A stretch of DNA of 64,000 nt from Microbacterium testaceum StLB037 (GCF_008763945.1 NZ_VTQH01000003.1:496001-560000); one strand, 5' to 3'. Shown: positions 1 through 9,742, numbered from the stretch's first letter. A program made the numbers and translations. Notes: a model not told the origin generated them from the sequence alone.

Positions 1-2
1 GT

Positions 3-335
3 GAAGCCGAGGCCTGCGTCGAAGGTGCTGATTCCGGGAGAAAAAATCACGCGCATTTCCCCACTGTCACCCTCGGAGGACACTGGAAAATCCGCGTCAC
101 CCGCGACTTTCTCGAAGCGGTGGCGGAGATTGAGAAATTACCCGACATTGACGCAACCACGAGTCCCTATTTGCTGACGCTCTCTCGGTCTGGAGTACGA
201 ACTTCTGCATTCGTCACACTTATTCCTCGCGCGAATGGCACGTGGAGCGCCACTATCGGCGATCTGCGAGAAAGCAGCGAGGTCCGCGAGACGATAGCGG
301 GCTACCGATCCTGTTCGTGGCGAAACCCCGCTTGA
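3..335 (+). CDS. hypothetical protein, C-terminal part (5' end outside window)
   Basis: The frame is open from the first base of the window to a TGA at 333-335, giving about 110 residues whose N-terminus lies outside. The first ATG/GTG starts inside the window fall after residue 35, so the true start is probably upstream. I recognise no family. The tail has a short beta-rich stretch around 'YLLTLSRSGVRTSAFVTLI'. The DNA is clearly poorer in GC than everything that follows and uses codons rare here (aaa, tta, att), which hints at acquired DNA. The stop directly abuts the stop of the convergent histidine kinase gene. Confidence 0.5.
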   Translation, partial: EAEACVEGADSGRKNHAHFPTVTLGGHWKIRVTRDFLEAVAEIEKLPDIDATTSPYLLTLSRSGVRTSAFVTLIPRANGTWSATIGDLRESSEVRETIAGYRSCSWRNPA

Positions 336-2063
336 TCAGCCGTTCTCGGGTCGGTAGTTCTCGGGGAGGCGCTCGAGGGGCTGCGTCTCGATGAGCGCGT
401 GCTCCTGCGCGTCCCGACGATCAGCGAGCGGAAGGGAAACGCGGAAGGTCGCTCCGCCGCCCGGGGTGTCGCGCACGTCGACCGTGCCGTGCAGAAGATC
501 GACGATGGATGCCACGATCGACAGGCCCAGACCCGAGCCGCCGGTCTCGCGTGTTCGCGAGGTGTCGGCGCGCCAGAAACGCTGGAAGATCTGCTCGCGG
601 ATCTGCTCGGGGACGCCCTCGCCGTGGTCGATGATCTCGATCCAGCCCATGTCGGTCTCGGCGTCGACGCCGACGCGCAGGCCGATGGGGGAGTCTTCGG
701 CGGTGAAGCGTCGGGCGTTGCCGAGCAGGTTCGCGACGACCTGACGCACCTTGTTCTCGTCGCCCATGACCACCGGGGCCAGGCGCGGCGCCGCACGGAC
801 CACACCGAGGGGCGTCGTGGGCGGTGCCGTGGTCCCCTCGGAGGGAGTGGATGCCGAGGGCTCGACACCCTCTTTCGGGCGGCGTCGGAGCCGGGAGAGC
901 GTGGCTCCCGCGATCGCCATCGCCGAGGTCGTCGGGGCGGCACGGCGGCGGCCGTTCCCGCCGGCGGGTTTTCCACCCGCGTCCAGGAGCGGATCGAGGG
1001 TGATCGAGGGCAGGATCAGCTCGTCGCGGGAGGTGGTGTCATCGACCGTCACCTCGCGTTGGGGCGAGGTCACCCGCAGATCGAGGGCGGCGTCGCGCGC
1101 GATCGGTCGCAGATCGAGCGCGATGATCGTCACGTCGCGGCGCTCGTCGAGACGGGCGAGCGCGAGCAGGTCTTCGACCAGGGCCCCCATTCGGATCGCC
1201 TCCTTCTCGATGCGCTCCATGGACTGGGCGACGTCCTCATCCGAGCGGATCGCCCCCATGCGGTACAGCTCGGCGTAGCCGCGCATGGTCACGAGGGGCG
1301 TGCGGAGTTCGTGGCTCGCGTCGCCGATGAATCGGCGCATCTGCCGCACGGTGGCATCCCGCTGCCCGAGAGCTCCATCGATGCGGGCGAGCATCGCGTT
1401 GATGGCGGTCTTGAGTCGGCCCACCTCGGTGTCGGGGACGATGTCGGTCAGGCGCTGGCTGAAGTCGCCGGCCGCGATGTCCATCGCCGTCGTCTCGACC
1501 TGGCGCAGGTTGCGGAAGGCGAGGGTGACGAGCCATCGCGTGAGCAGAGCCGTGGCGATGAGGATGAGCAGAGCCACGAAGGCGTAGATGCCGATGTACG
1601 CGGCGACGATCCGGTCGGTCGGGGCGAGCGGCTGGATCACCATCTGGGTGTAGACGCCCGGATTGCCGGGCACCTGCAGGACGCCCACGCGGGCGAGGAA
1701 ATGCTGGCCCGACTCGGGCGATTCGAGCTCGATGCGCCGGTCGATCTGACTGTAGGTCTGCTCGACGGTGAAGGTGGGCGGAATGTCGGGCAGCGCCGTC
1801 GTCGAGGTGCCGTTGTAGAACGCCTCGCGTTGACCGTCGGGACCGTAGACGACCACCATCGATCCGATCTGGGGCGCGTTGTCGACCTGCGAGAAGACGA
1901 CGCGACCGTCGACGGGCGTCGTGGTGAAGATGCTGTTCGCGATGCTCCCCGCGGCCTGCTGGGCGAGTTGCTCGTCGAGGTTGTTCACCAGGGTGGTCCG
2001 CAGGAACACCATCGTGCCGATGCCCGCGGTGAAGAGTCCGATCGCGAGCAACGCCACGGTCAC
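336..2063 (-). CDS. two-component sensor histidine kinase (HAMP, HisKA, HATPase)
   Basis: Membrane sensor kinase that would autophosphorylate on His and pass phosphate to the regulator encoded just upstream. From the GTG at 2063 I see TM1 at residues 1-22, an extracytoplasmic domain to about 150, TM2 at about 153-180, HAMP, the H-box 'SHELRTPL' with His251, then an N-box ('NLLGNA') and G-boxes ('GSGLGLSIV'). About 70 residues of Pro/Ser/Arg-rich low complexity interrupt the region between HisKA and the N-box. It resembles the TcrY/MprB-type actinobacterial kinases; the signal is unknown. The start is doubtful: the same frame continues upstream without any ATG/GTG/TTG, and a CTG at 2132 has a well-placed cggagg (2144-2139). 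Confidence 0.88.
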   Translation of the reverse strand: MTVALLAIGLFTAGIGTMVFLRTTLVNNLDEQLAQQAAGSIANSIFTTTPVDGRVVFSQVDNAPQIGSMVVVYGPDGQREAFYNGTSTTALPDIPPTFTVEQTYSQIDRRIELESPESGQHFLARVGVLQVPGNPGVYTQMVIQPLAPTDRIVAAYIGIYAFVALLILIATALLTRWLVTLAFRNLRQVETTAMDIAAGDFSQRLTDIVPDTEVGRLKTAINAMLARIDGALGQRDATVRQMRRFIGDASHELRTPLVTMRGYAELYRMGAIRSDEDVAQSMERIEKEAIRMGALVEDLLALARLDERRDVTIIALDLRPIARDAALDLRVTSPQREVTVDDTTSRDELILPSITLDPLLDAGGKPAGGNGRRRAAPTTSAMAIAGATLSRLRRRPKEGVEPSASTPSEGTTAPPTTPLGVVRAAPRLAPVVMGDENKVRQVVANLLGNARRFTAEDSPIGLRVGVDAETDMGWIEIIDHGEGVPEQIREQIFQRFWRADTSRTRETGGSGLGLSIVASIVDLLHGTVDVRDTPGGGATFRVSLPLADRRDAQEHALIETQPLERLPENYRPENG

Positions 2064-2145
2064 GCCGGTGACCTTGGTGCGCAGGCTCAGTCCGCGCCAC
2101 CAGCGCGTGAGCGAGTCGTCGGAGTGCGACAGGAGGAGCCTCCGC

Positions 2146-2838
2146 TCAGGCGGTCTTGCCCGACTTCAGCATGTAGCCGAAGCCGCGCTTGGTCTGGATG
2201 AGCGGCTCGGAGGAGTGCGGATCGATCTTGCGACGCAGGTACGAGATGTAGCTCTCGACGATGCCCGCATCGCCGTTGAAGTCGTACTCCCACACGTGGT
2301 CGAGGATCTGCGCCTTCGACAGCACGCGGTTGGGGTTGAGCATGAGGTACCGCAGCAGTTTGAACTCGGTCGGGCTCAGGTCGATGGAGACATCGCCGAC
2401 GCTGACGTCGTGCGTGTCCTGATCCATGGTCAGCTCGCCCGTGCGGATGATCGACTCCTCGTCGGCCTGCATGGTGCGGCGGAGGATGGCCTGGATGCGG
2501 GCGACGATCTCGTCGAGGCTGAACGGCTTGGTGACGTAGTCGTCGCCGCCGGCATTGAGCCCCATGATCTTGTCTTCGGTCTCGTCCTTGGCGGTGAGGA
2601 AGAGGATCGGCGCGGTGTAGCCGGCGCCGCGCAGGCGCTTGGTGACGCTGAACCCGTTCATGTCGGGGAGCATCACATCGAGCACGATGAGATCGGGTTC
2701 TTCCTCGAGCACCGCCGAGATCGTCTGCGCGCCGTTGGCCACGGCTCGCACCTGGAACCCGGCGAAACGCAGACTCGTGATGAGCAGGTCGCGGATGTTC
2801 GGTTCGTCGTCCACGACGAGGATGCGAGGAGCTGTCAT
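2146..2838 (-). CDS. OmpR/PhoB-family response regulator
   Basis: DNA-binding response regulator of 230 residues, the partner of the kinase immediately downstream in the same operon. The receiver domain has the acidic pocket (Asp10/Asp11), the phospho-acceptor Asp54 in 'IVLDVMLPDMNG' and Lys104 in 'YVTKPFS'. The C-terminal winged helix ends in the family-typical 'TKRGFGYML'. It is close in layout to TcrX/PhoP-type regulators. The ATG at 2838 is the only sensible start. Its target genes cannot be read from this window. The 14 bases between its stop and the possible CTG of the kinase fit a translationally linked pair. Confidence 0.92.
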   Translation of the reverse strand: MTAPRILVVDDEPNIRDLLITSLRFAGFQVRAVANGAQTISAVLEEEPDLIVLDVMLPDMNGFSVTKRLRGAGYTAPILFLTAKDETEDKIMGLNAGGDDYVTKPFSLDEIVARIQAILRRTMQADEESIIRTGELTMDQDTHDVSVGDVSIDLSPTEFKLLRYLMLNPNRVLSKAQILDHVWEYDFNGDAGIVESYISYLRRKIDPHSSEPLIQTKRGFGYMLKSGKTA

Positions 2839-2907
2839 GCCCTCATTATCGTGATCCGACCCCGCAATGTGCTGGATATGGAACGGAAAGCCGCGTGCTG
2901 ATATGCG

Positions 2908-4557
2908 TTACGCGGCCTCGGCGTCGATTCCGTCGGCATCCAGGATCGTGTAGGCGTACCCCTGTTCGGCCAGGAACCGCTGCCGATTCTGGGCGAAATC
3001 CTGGTCGACGGTGTCGCGGGCGATGAGCGTGTAGAAGCTCGCGGTGTGGTTCGACTGCTTCGGGCGCAGAAGGCGGCCGAGACGCTGCGCCTCTTCTTGT
3101 CGCGAGCCGAACGACCCCGACACCTGGATGGCGACGGAGGCCTCGGGGAGGTCGACGGAGAAGTTGGCGACCTTCGACACCACCAGCAGGGGGATGCTTC
3201 CGTCGCGGAACCCCTGGAAGAGCTCCTCGCGCTCGGGGATCGGCGTGGATCCGGTGATCTGCGGGGCGTTCAGGGCCTCGGCGAGCTCGTCGATCTGATC
3301 GAGGTACTGTCCGATGATGAGCACACGCTCACCCGGATGCCGCTCGACCAGGCGCCGAGCCACGTCGATCTTCGCGGGGGCGGTGGCGGCCAGCCGATAC
3401 CGGTCCTCGTCGGCGGCGGCGGCGTACTCGAGCCGCTCGTCGGCGGGCAGGTCGATGCGCACCTCGTAGCAGGCGGCGGGGGAGATGAAGCCCTGCGCCT
3501 CGATCTCTTTCCACGGCGCATCGAAGCGTTTCGGGCCGATGAGGCTGAAGACGTCCCCCTCGCGGCCGTCTTCGCGCACGAGGGTCGCGGTCAGCCCGAG
3601 ACGGCGTCGCGCCTGCAGATCGGCCGTCAGCTTGAACACCGGGGCCGGGAGCAGGTGCACCTCGTCGTACAGGACCAGACCCCAGTCGAGGGCGTCGAGC
3701 AGGGCGAGGTGGGCGTACTGGCCTTTCCGCTTGGCGGTCAGGATCTGATACGTGGCGATCGTGACCGGCTTGATCTCTTTGACCTGTCCGGAGTACTCGC
3801 CGATCTCGTCGGGCGTCAGGCTCGTGCGACGCAGCAGCTCGTCGCGCCACTGACGGGCGCTGACGGTGTTGGTGACGAGGATGAGGGTGGTCGTGCGCGT
3901 GTCGGCCATGGCTCCCGCGCCCACGAGGGTCTTGCCGGCTCCACAGGGCAGGACGACGACACCGGAACCGCCCTCGGAGAAGGACTCGACGGCTTGGCGC
4001 TGATACGGGCGGAGACTCCACCCGTCTTCGGCGAGATCGATCGGGTGCGGTGTGCCGGGGGTGTACCCCGCGAGGTCTTCGGCGGGCCACCCGATCTTCA
4101 ACAGCTCCTGCTTGATGTGCCCGCGTGCCCAGGCGTCGATGAGATAGCTGTCGGGGCTCGGGCGACCGATCAGCAGGGGGGCGATCCGCTTGTTGCGTGA
4201 GACCTCGCTGAGCACCGCGGCGTCGGTCGAGCGCAGGACGAGCTCTCCGTCGTCGTTGCGCTCGATGATCAGGCGCCCGTAGCGGTTGACGGACTCGCGG
4301 ATGTCGGTGCTGACCGAGGCCGGAACCGGGAAGCGCGACCACCGGTCGAGCGTGTCGAGCATCGCCTCGGCGTCGTGACCGGCCGCGCGGGCGTTCCACA
4401 GACCCAGGCGGGTGATGCGGTAGGTGTGGATGTGCTCGGGTGCGCGCTCGAGCTCGGCGAAGACCGCGAGCTCGTGCCGCGCCGTCTCCGCCTGGGGATG
4501 CGCGACCTCGAGGAGCACGGTGCGGTCGCTTTGCACGATGAGGGGGCCGTCAGCCAT
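2908..4557 (-). CDS. XPB/ErcC3-type DNA repair helicase
   Basis: SF2 DNA helicase related to eukaryotic XPB, probably a 3'-5' helicase in DNA repair. From the ATG at 4557 the protein has 549 residues, the usual length of actinobacterial XPB. Visible motifs: Walker A 'LPCGAGKT' (about 203-210), the DEVH box (298-301) typical of XPB, 'GLTATLVREDGRE' carrying the RED motif, and motif VI 'QRLGRLLRP'. The N-terminal 180 residues are the damage-recognition-like region. The frame is open further upstream but that stretch is Arg-rich shadow; the ATG gives the family N-terminus. The next gene upstream (4605-6332) is its regular genomic partner in actinobacteria, 47 bases away. Confidence 0.93.
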   Translation of the reverse strand: MADGPLIVQSDRTVLLEVAHPQAETARHELAVFAELERAPEHIHTYRITRLGLWNARAAGHDAEAMLDTLDRWSRFPVPASVSTDIRESVNRYGRLIIERNDDGELVLRSTDAAVLSEVSRNKRIAPLLIGRPSPDSYLIDAWARGHIKQELLKIGWPAEDLAGYTPGTPHPIDLAEDGWSLRPYQRQAVESFSEGGSGVVVLPCGAGKTLVGAGAMADTRTTTLILVTNTVSARQWRDELLRRTSLTPDEIGEYSGQVKEIKPVTIATYQILTAKRKGQYAHLALLDALDWGLVLYDEVHLLPAPVFKLTADLQARRRLGLTATLVREDGREGDVFSLIGPKRFDAPWKEIEAQGFISPAACYEVRIDLPADERLEYAAAADEDRYRLAATAPAKIDVARRLVERHPGERVLIIGQYLDQIDELAEALNAPQITGSTPIPEREELFQGFRDGSIPLLVVSKVANFSVDLPEASVAIQVSGSFGSRQEEAQRLGRLLRPKQSNHTASFYTLIARDTVDQDFAQNRQRFLAEQGYAYTILDADGIDAEAA

Positions 4558-4604
4558 AGCGTTCGAGTCTACCGGGGTCGAGGAGGACGGGGCGTCGGCG
4601 GCCG

Positions 4605-6332
4605 TCACTCGACGGGGGCGACACCGTCGATGTGCGACAGGGGAAGCGTGCGTTCGACGTCTGCTCCGCGGTCGCGACCGCGCAGGCGCCCGCCCCCGAG
4701 GCCGGTGGCCTCGAGTCGGAACACGCGCGCCGACCCGTCGGGGAGACGCACCGTGACGTCGATGACCGAGCGAGCGCGCACCGCCTGATCGAGCTCGCGC
4801 TCGAGCCACGCGGCATCCGAGTCCTCCGCCCCGGTGCGCAGACGCTCGAGGAGTCCGGCGTAGACATCGGCGGGGTCGTCGGCCGGCTCCTGCGGACCTG
4901 AGAGCTTGGCGCGCTCCAGCGCGCGCGGGCGGCCCTGCGCGTCGACGGCGATCGCGGGGTAGTGCGCGTCGGTGAGGGCCCAGAAGACGACGTCGGCCGA
5001 GACGTGCGAGACGAGCTCGTCGTCGTCGCGGGTGAGGGCGATGGAGCGCAGCGACTGGTCGACCTCCATCGACCGCAGGAGCGTTTCGTCGTCGGTCCTC
5101 ACGCGCGTGAGGTGCGACTCGGAATCGGCCATGACGCGCACACGGCCGTGCTCGGCGGCGGTGCGTTCGATGACGTAGGCCAGCGGCTGGGGGAGGCCGG
5201 TGAGCGAGATCGAGGCGAGGAACTCGCGCAACGTGTCGGCCGTCTCGCCGGCGGTGATCGCTGCGCCGATGGTCGCGGCGCTGAAGCGGTAGCTCGAGGC
5301 CTGGGCGCGGGACTCACGCGCGGCCATCGAGCGCAGGCGCACGTCGAGATGCGGGGCGAGGGGGCCGGGTGCGATCGCCGTGAGGTCGTTCTGAAGGTAG
5401 ACGCGGTCGACCTCGGGCGGGAGCAGTTCCCGCAGCGCCGACGTGTCGACGTCTCCGCCCTCGGCCAGCGGACGCGACCACGGCGTGACATGGCCCGCGG
5501 CGTCGAGGAGGCCCCATCGCACCAGGCGCTTCGTCCACAGAGCCGCACGGTCGGGTCCCTCGGGGTCGAAGGGCGTCGCATGGGGCCACTGCTCGGCGGG
5601 GATCCAGCCGCCCTCGGCCGACCGGTAGGCCCGGGGGAGGGCGTCGCGGAGGGCCTCGGCCGTGCGCTGCCACCGCTCCAGGGTCGGAAGGCGCAGCCAG
5701 TCGCGCCCCGCGGGCGAGACGAGCCAGGCGCGGTCGTTCGTCCCGAGCAGGCCCACCTCAGCCGCGAGCCCGACGAGGAGGTCGGCTTCCGCCGCGGTGG
5801 TCACCGCGCCCGCGTCGACGAGGCGACGTCGCTCCGCCGCGCCCAGCGAACCGGAGCCGATACGGCCGAGCGGGGCCTCGAGCGTCTGGAGGAGGATGTC
5901 CGCGACGGACGCCGCGTTGGTGAACACCGCCTCCGAGGCGGCGCCGGTGCTCTCGGGCGTCGCCTCGGTGCGGCGCGGGGGCATGGCATCCGGGATCCCC
6001 GAGGGCAGGATCTCGCGCGCCACCTCGACGACGGTCGGGAAGGGCACTCCGTCGTCTGCGACGAGAGCACGGGATGCCAGACGCTCGCGGACCGCGCCCG
6101 TCACCGCTCGCCCCTCGGCGGCGGCCAGGAGGGCGACGGCGTCGTCGCGGCCGAGGGAGGGCAACCCGCGCGCCACGGACGCGGGGTCGAGGAGCGCTGC
6201 GGCGGCGTCGAACATGTCGCGCCAGGTGCCCGAGGGGGAGATGCGGCGCTCGGCGAAGAGGAGGGCGAGGTCGGCGTCGCTGCGCGCGCTCAACGAGACC
6301 GCCAGAGCGCGTTGAGCGGAGGTCTCGGGCAC
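4605..6332 (-). CDS. helicase-associated domain protein (XPB partner)
   Basis: A 575-residue protein of the kind found directly upstream of XPB in actinobacteria (the Rv0862c-like family). It is annotated elsewhere as a helicase-associated or helicase C-terminal domain protein. I see no Walker motifs, so it is unlikely to be a helicase itself. It is Ala/Leu/Arg-rich with winged-helix-like stretches in the first half ('RRRLVDAGAVTTAAEADLL'). The position four bases after the membrane-protein gene at 6337 and 47 bases before the XPB gene suggests one operon. A joint role in DNA repair is inferred from this conserved neighbourhood only. Confidence 0.8.
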   Translation of the reverse strand: MPETSAQRALAVSLSARSDADLALLFAERRISPSGTWRDMFDAAAALLDPASVARGLPSLGRDDAVALLAAAEGRAVTGAVRERLASRALVADDGVPFPTVVEVAREILPSGIPDAMPPRRTEATPESTGAASEAVFTNAASVADILLQTLEAPLGRIGSGSLGAAERRRLVDAGAVTTAAEADLLVGLAAEVGLLGTNDRAWLVSPAGRDWLRLPTLERWQRTAEALRDALPRAYRSAEGGWIPAEQWPHATPFDPEGPDRAALWTKRLVRWGLLDAAGHVTPWSRPLAEGGDVDTSALRELLPPEVDRVYLQNDLTAIAPGPLAPHLDVRLRSMAARESRAQASSYRFSAATIGAAITAGETADTLREFLASISLTGLPQPLAYVIERTAAEHGRVRVMADSESHLTRVRTDDETLLRSMEVDQSLRSIALTRDDDELVSHVSADVVFWALTDAHYPAIAVDAQGRPRALERAKLSGPQEPADDPADVYAGLLERLRTGAEDSDAAWLERELDQAVRARSVIDVTVRLPDGSARVFRLEATGLGGGRLRGRDRGADVERTLPLSHIDGVAPVE

Positions 6333-6336
6333 GTCG

Positions 6337-6618
6337 TCAGGCCTTGTTGGCCTTGCCCCTTCGAATGAAGCTCATGATGAGCACCGCCATCATCAGCACG
6401 AACGCCACGGGCAGGGCGAAGAGGGGGAGGACGACGATGACGGGCCACGCTCCCTGGGTGAAATCGGTCACACCCGCGGGCTGAGCCAGGATCACCACGA
6501 AGAAGCAGATGATGGACACGGCTCCCAGGCCCAGCGACATGAACGCGAGGATGCGGTCGATGCGGCGGACGGGGACGTCGTCGCCCGGTGTGCTGCCACC
6601 GGAGGTGCGGGTGCTCAT
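6337..6618 (-). CDS. small two-TM membrane protein
   Basis: A 93-residue integral membrane protein. After a polar N-terminus of about 22 residues come two hydrophobic segments ('LAFMSLGLGAVSIICFFVVI' and 'VIVVLPLFALPVAFVLMMAV'), then a short basic tail 'RRGKANKA'. The ATG at 6618 is preferred because the longer frame upstream is low-quality sequence. I do not recognise a functional family. It is the first gene of a minus-strand run leading into the XPB pair. The intergenic DNA to the divergent cold-shock gene (6619-6724) must hold the promoters of both. Confidence 0.7.
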   Translation of the reverse strand: MSTRTSGGSTPGDDVPVRRIDRILAFMSLGLGAVSIICFFVVILAQPAGVTDFTQGAWPVIVVLPLFALPVAFVLMMAVLIMSFIRRGKANKA

Positions 6619-6724
6619 CGGGCTCAGCCTACTGCCTGGCGGCGGTGCCGTAGGCTGGAAGACCGGGATCCGATCGGGTCCTGCGTTCCGCCGCGCATTC
6701 GCGCACTCATCCAGCGAGGTGTCC

Positions 6725-7108
6725 ATGCCCACCGGCAAGGTCAGGTTCTACGACGAAGAGAAGGGCTTCGGCTTCATCGCGACCGATGACGGCCAGGACG
6801 TGTTCCTGCACGCGACCGCCCTGCCCGCCGGAGCTCCCGCACCCAAGGCCGGGACGCGCCTCGAATTCGGTGTCGCCGACGGCAAGCGCGGCCTCCAGGC
6901 TCTCTCGGTCCGCGTGATCGACGCTCCCGTCAGCTTGTCGAAGCGTTCGCGCAAGCCCGCCGACGACATGGCGATCATCGTCGAAGACCTCGTCAAGCTG
7001 CTCGACGGCATCGGCGGCGACCTGCGACGCGGTCGCTACCCCAACGGGCCGCACGCGCAGAAGATCGCCGCGGTGCTGCGCAAGGTCGCCGATGACTTCG
7101 AAGCCTGA
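6725..7108 (+). CDS. cold-shock-domain protein with C-terminal extension
   Basis: Nucleic-acid-binding cold-shock protein of 127 residues. Residues 1-65 form the OB-fold with RNP1-like 'KGFGFIAT' and RNP2-like 'VFLHAT'. The remaining 60 residues are a helical extension ('DDMAIIVEDLVKLLDGIGGD') that ordinary CspA proteins of about 67 residues lack but many actinobacterial homologues carry. The ATG at 6725 follows 'cgaggtgtcc', a reasonable ribosome site. Its last 17 bases overlap the next gene, so the two products are probably made together. Confidence 0.93.
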   Translation: MPTGKVRFYDEEKGFGFIATDDGQDVFLHATALPAGAPAPKAGTRLEFGVADGKRGLQALSVRVIDAPVSLSKRSRKPADDMAIIVEDLVKLLDGIGGDLRRGRYPNGPHAQKIAAVLRKVADDFEA

Positions 7109-7700
7109 GCAGACCGTCGATGAGCGCCTGACCGGCGCCCACGATCTGGCCCTCGCCGCCCTGCACGAGATCACCGCCGCCTACACCATCGGTCCCGCGG
7201 CGGGATACGTCGCAGAAGACGACGGGGCGGTTTCGCTGCGCTTCCACACCCGCCTCGCGGGATACCCGGGGTGGTTCTGGACGGTCACGGTCGCCGTGGT
7301 CGACGGATCCGAGCCGACCGTGCTCGAGGTCGAACTGCTCCCCGGTGACGGCGCCCTGCTCGCGCCCGACTGGGTGCCGTGGGCGACCCGCCTGGCGGAG
7401 TACCAGGCGGCGCAGGCTGCCGCGGCCGTCGAGGACGACGAGGACTCCGATGACGAGGACTCGGACGACGACGATTCGGATGAGGACGACGATTCCGACG
7501 ACGAGGACGAGGATGACGACGAGCCGAAGGCGCGATTCCACGCGGGCGATCTCGACGGGGTCGACATCGACGAGCTCGACGCTGGTTCCGCAGACGACGC
7601 CGACGACGATTCCGACGACGACGTGCAAGACGACGACGACTCGGACGAGGACGACTCCGACGACGACGAGGATGACGACGAGGGCGAACGCAGCTACTGA
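7092..7700 (+). CDS. DUF3027 family protein with long acidic tail
   Basis: Actinobacterial DUF3027 protein, 202 residues, function unknown. Residues 1-110 are the conserved domain, with Trp/Gly-rich 'LAGYPGWFWTVTVAVVD' and 'LAPDWVPWATRLAEYQ'. From about residue 113 the chain is almost pure Asp/Glu/Ser in DEDSDD-like units, broken once by a short neutral stretch ('KARFHAGDLDGVDIDELDAG') and then resuming. Such tails can mimic nucleic acid or bind basic partners, which is inference. It overlaps the cold-shock gene by 17 bases. A perfect 19-bp hairpin follows the stop. Confidence 0.85.
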   Translation: MTSKPEQTVDERLTGAHDLALAALHEITAAYTIGPAAGYVAEDDGAVSLRFHTRLAGYPGWFWTVTVAVVDGSEPTVLEVELLPGDGALLAPDWVPWATRLAEYQAAQAAAAVEDDEDSDDEDSDDDDSDEDDDSDDEDEDDDEPKARFHAGDLDGVDIDELDAGSADDADDDSDDDVQDDDDSDEDDSDDDEDDDEGERSY

Positions 7701-7709
7701 TCGCCTCTC

Positions 7710-7753
7710 ATGACGAAGGCCGTCCCGCCGATGTGCGGGACGGCCTTCGTCAT
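7710..7753. terminator. bidirectional hairpin between DUF3027 and serC
   Basis: A perfect 19-bp inverted repeat (7710-7728 and 7735-7753) with a 6-base loop lies between two convergent genes. It ends 8 bases before the serC stop. There is no long T-run, as is common for high-GC actinobacterial terminators. Confidence 0.85.
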
Positions 7754-7761
7754 GTCGGAGC

Positions 7762-8922
<1,161 letters not shown>

Positions 8923-8982
8923 TCATGTCGGAGGGGGTCGGTAGGCTGGAAGGACTTGCCGCGCGACATCGAGGACACCCGA

Positions 8983-9681
8983 ATGACCGACCTGATCGAC
9001 ACCACCGAGATGTACCTGCGCACCATTCTGGAGCTCGAGGAAGAGAAGATCGTCCCGCTGCGGGCGCGGATCTCCGAGCGCCTCGGTCATTCCGGACCCA
9101 CGGTCTCGCAGACGGTCGGCCGCATGGAGCGCGACGGTCTCGTCGTCGTGTCGGAGGACCGCCGGCTCGAGCTCACCGACGACGGACGCCAGAAGGCCGT
9201 CGACGTCATGCGCAAGCACCGCCTCGCGGAGCGGCTGCTCAGCGATGTGATCGGACTCGACTGGGCGTACGTCCACGACGAGGCCTGCCGCTGGGAGCAC
9301 GTCATGAGCGAGCAGGTGGAGCGACGTCTCGTCGAACTGCTCGGTCACCCCACCGAATCGCCGTACGGCAACCCGATTCCCGGTCTCGACCAGCTGGGCG
9401 ACGCCGCGAGCTCGACGTTCGATGACGGCGTGATCGGTCTGGTGCGTCGGCTGACCGATGCGGGCGGCCCCATCACGGGGACCGTGCGGCGTCTCGCCGA
9501 GCCCGCGCAGGTCGACCCCGAGCTGCTGCAGCAGCTCAAGGCCGCCGGGGTGCTGCCGGGTGCCCGCGGCGACTACCGATTCAACGAGGGTTACGTCCTC
9601 GTCCAGATGGAGGGTGTCGACGAGGGGCTCGAGCTGCCCGTCGAGGTGGCCTCGCACATCTTCCTCGTCGCCGAGAGCTGA
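8983..9681 (+). CDS. DtxR/IdeR-family metal-dependent repressor
   Basis: Metal-responsive transcriptional regulator of 232 residues. It has an N-terminal winged helix with the recognition helix in 'HSGPTVSQTVGRMERDGLV', a dimerisation and metal domain, and a C-terminal SH3-like domain ('VLVQMEGVDEGLELPVEVA'). The primary metal site of DtxR/IdeR is present: Met in 'TTEMYLRT' and Cys, Glu, His in 'DEACRWEHVM'. This favours the iron-type (DtxR) over the manganese-type (MntR) subfamily. The ATG at 8983 follows gagga (8971-8975) at good spacing. Iron-dependent control of uptake genes is family knowledge; targets are not visible here. Confidence 0.92.
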   Translation: MTDLIDTTEMYLRTILELEEEKIVPLRARISERLGHSGPTVSQTVGRMERDGLVVVSEDRRLELTDDGRQKAVDVMRKHRLAERLLSDVIGLDWAYVHDEACRWEHVMSEQVERRLVELLGHPTESPYGNPIPGLDQLGDAASSTFDDGVIGLVRRLTDAGGPITGTVRRLAEPAQVDPELLQQLKAAGVLPGARGDYRFNEGYVLVQMEGVDEGLELPVEVASHIFLVAES

Positions 9682-9726
9682 GCGGAGCCGCTTTCCGCGA
9701 TGCCAGCCGAGCATCGGCTGGGAGCG

Positions 9727-9742
9727 GTTACCGAAGCGTGAC
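9727..9742 (+). promoter_or_regulatory. possible MtrA-type direct repeat upstream of the M23 peptidase
   Basis: GTTAC (9727-9731) and GTGAC (9738-9742) form a direct repeat with an 11-base period, 178 bases before the likely start codon of the secreted peptidase. MtrA regulators of actinobacteria bind loosely conserved repeats of this kind upstream of cell-wall hydrolase genes. The match is short and could be chance. Confidence 0.25.

Noticed and set aside
7181-7567. Minus-strand serine-rich frame opposite the DUF3027 tail
   Set aside because: It is the complement of the GAC/GAT/GAG repeats; no start signal.
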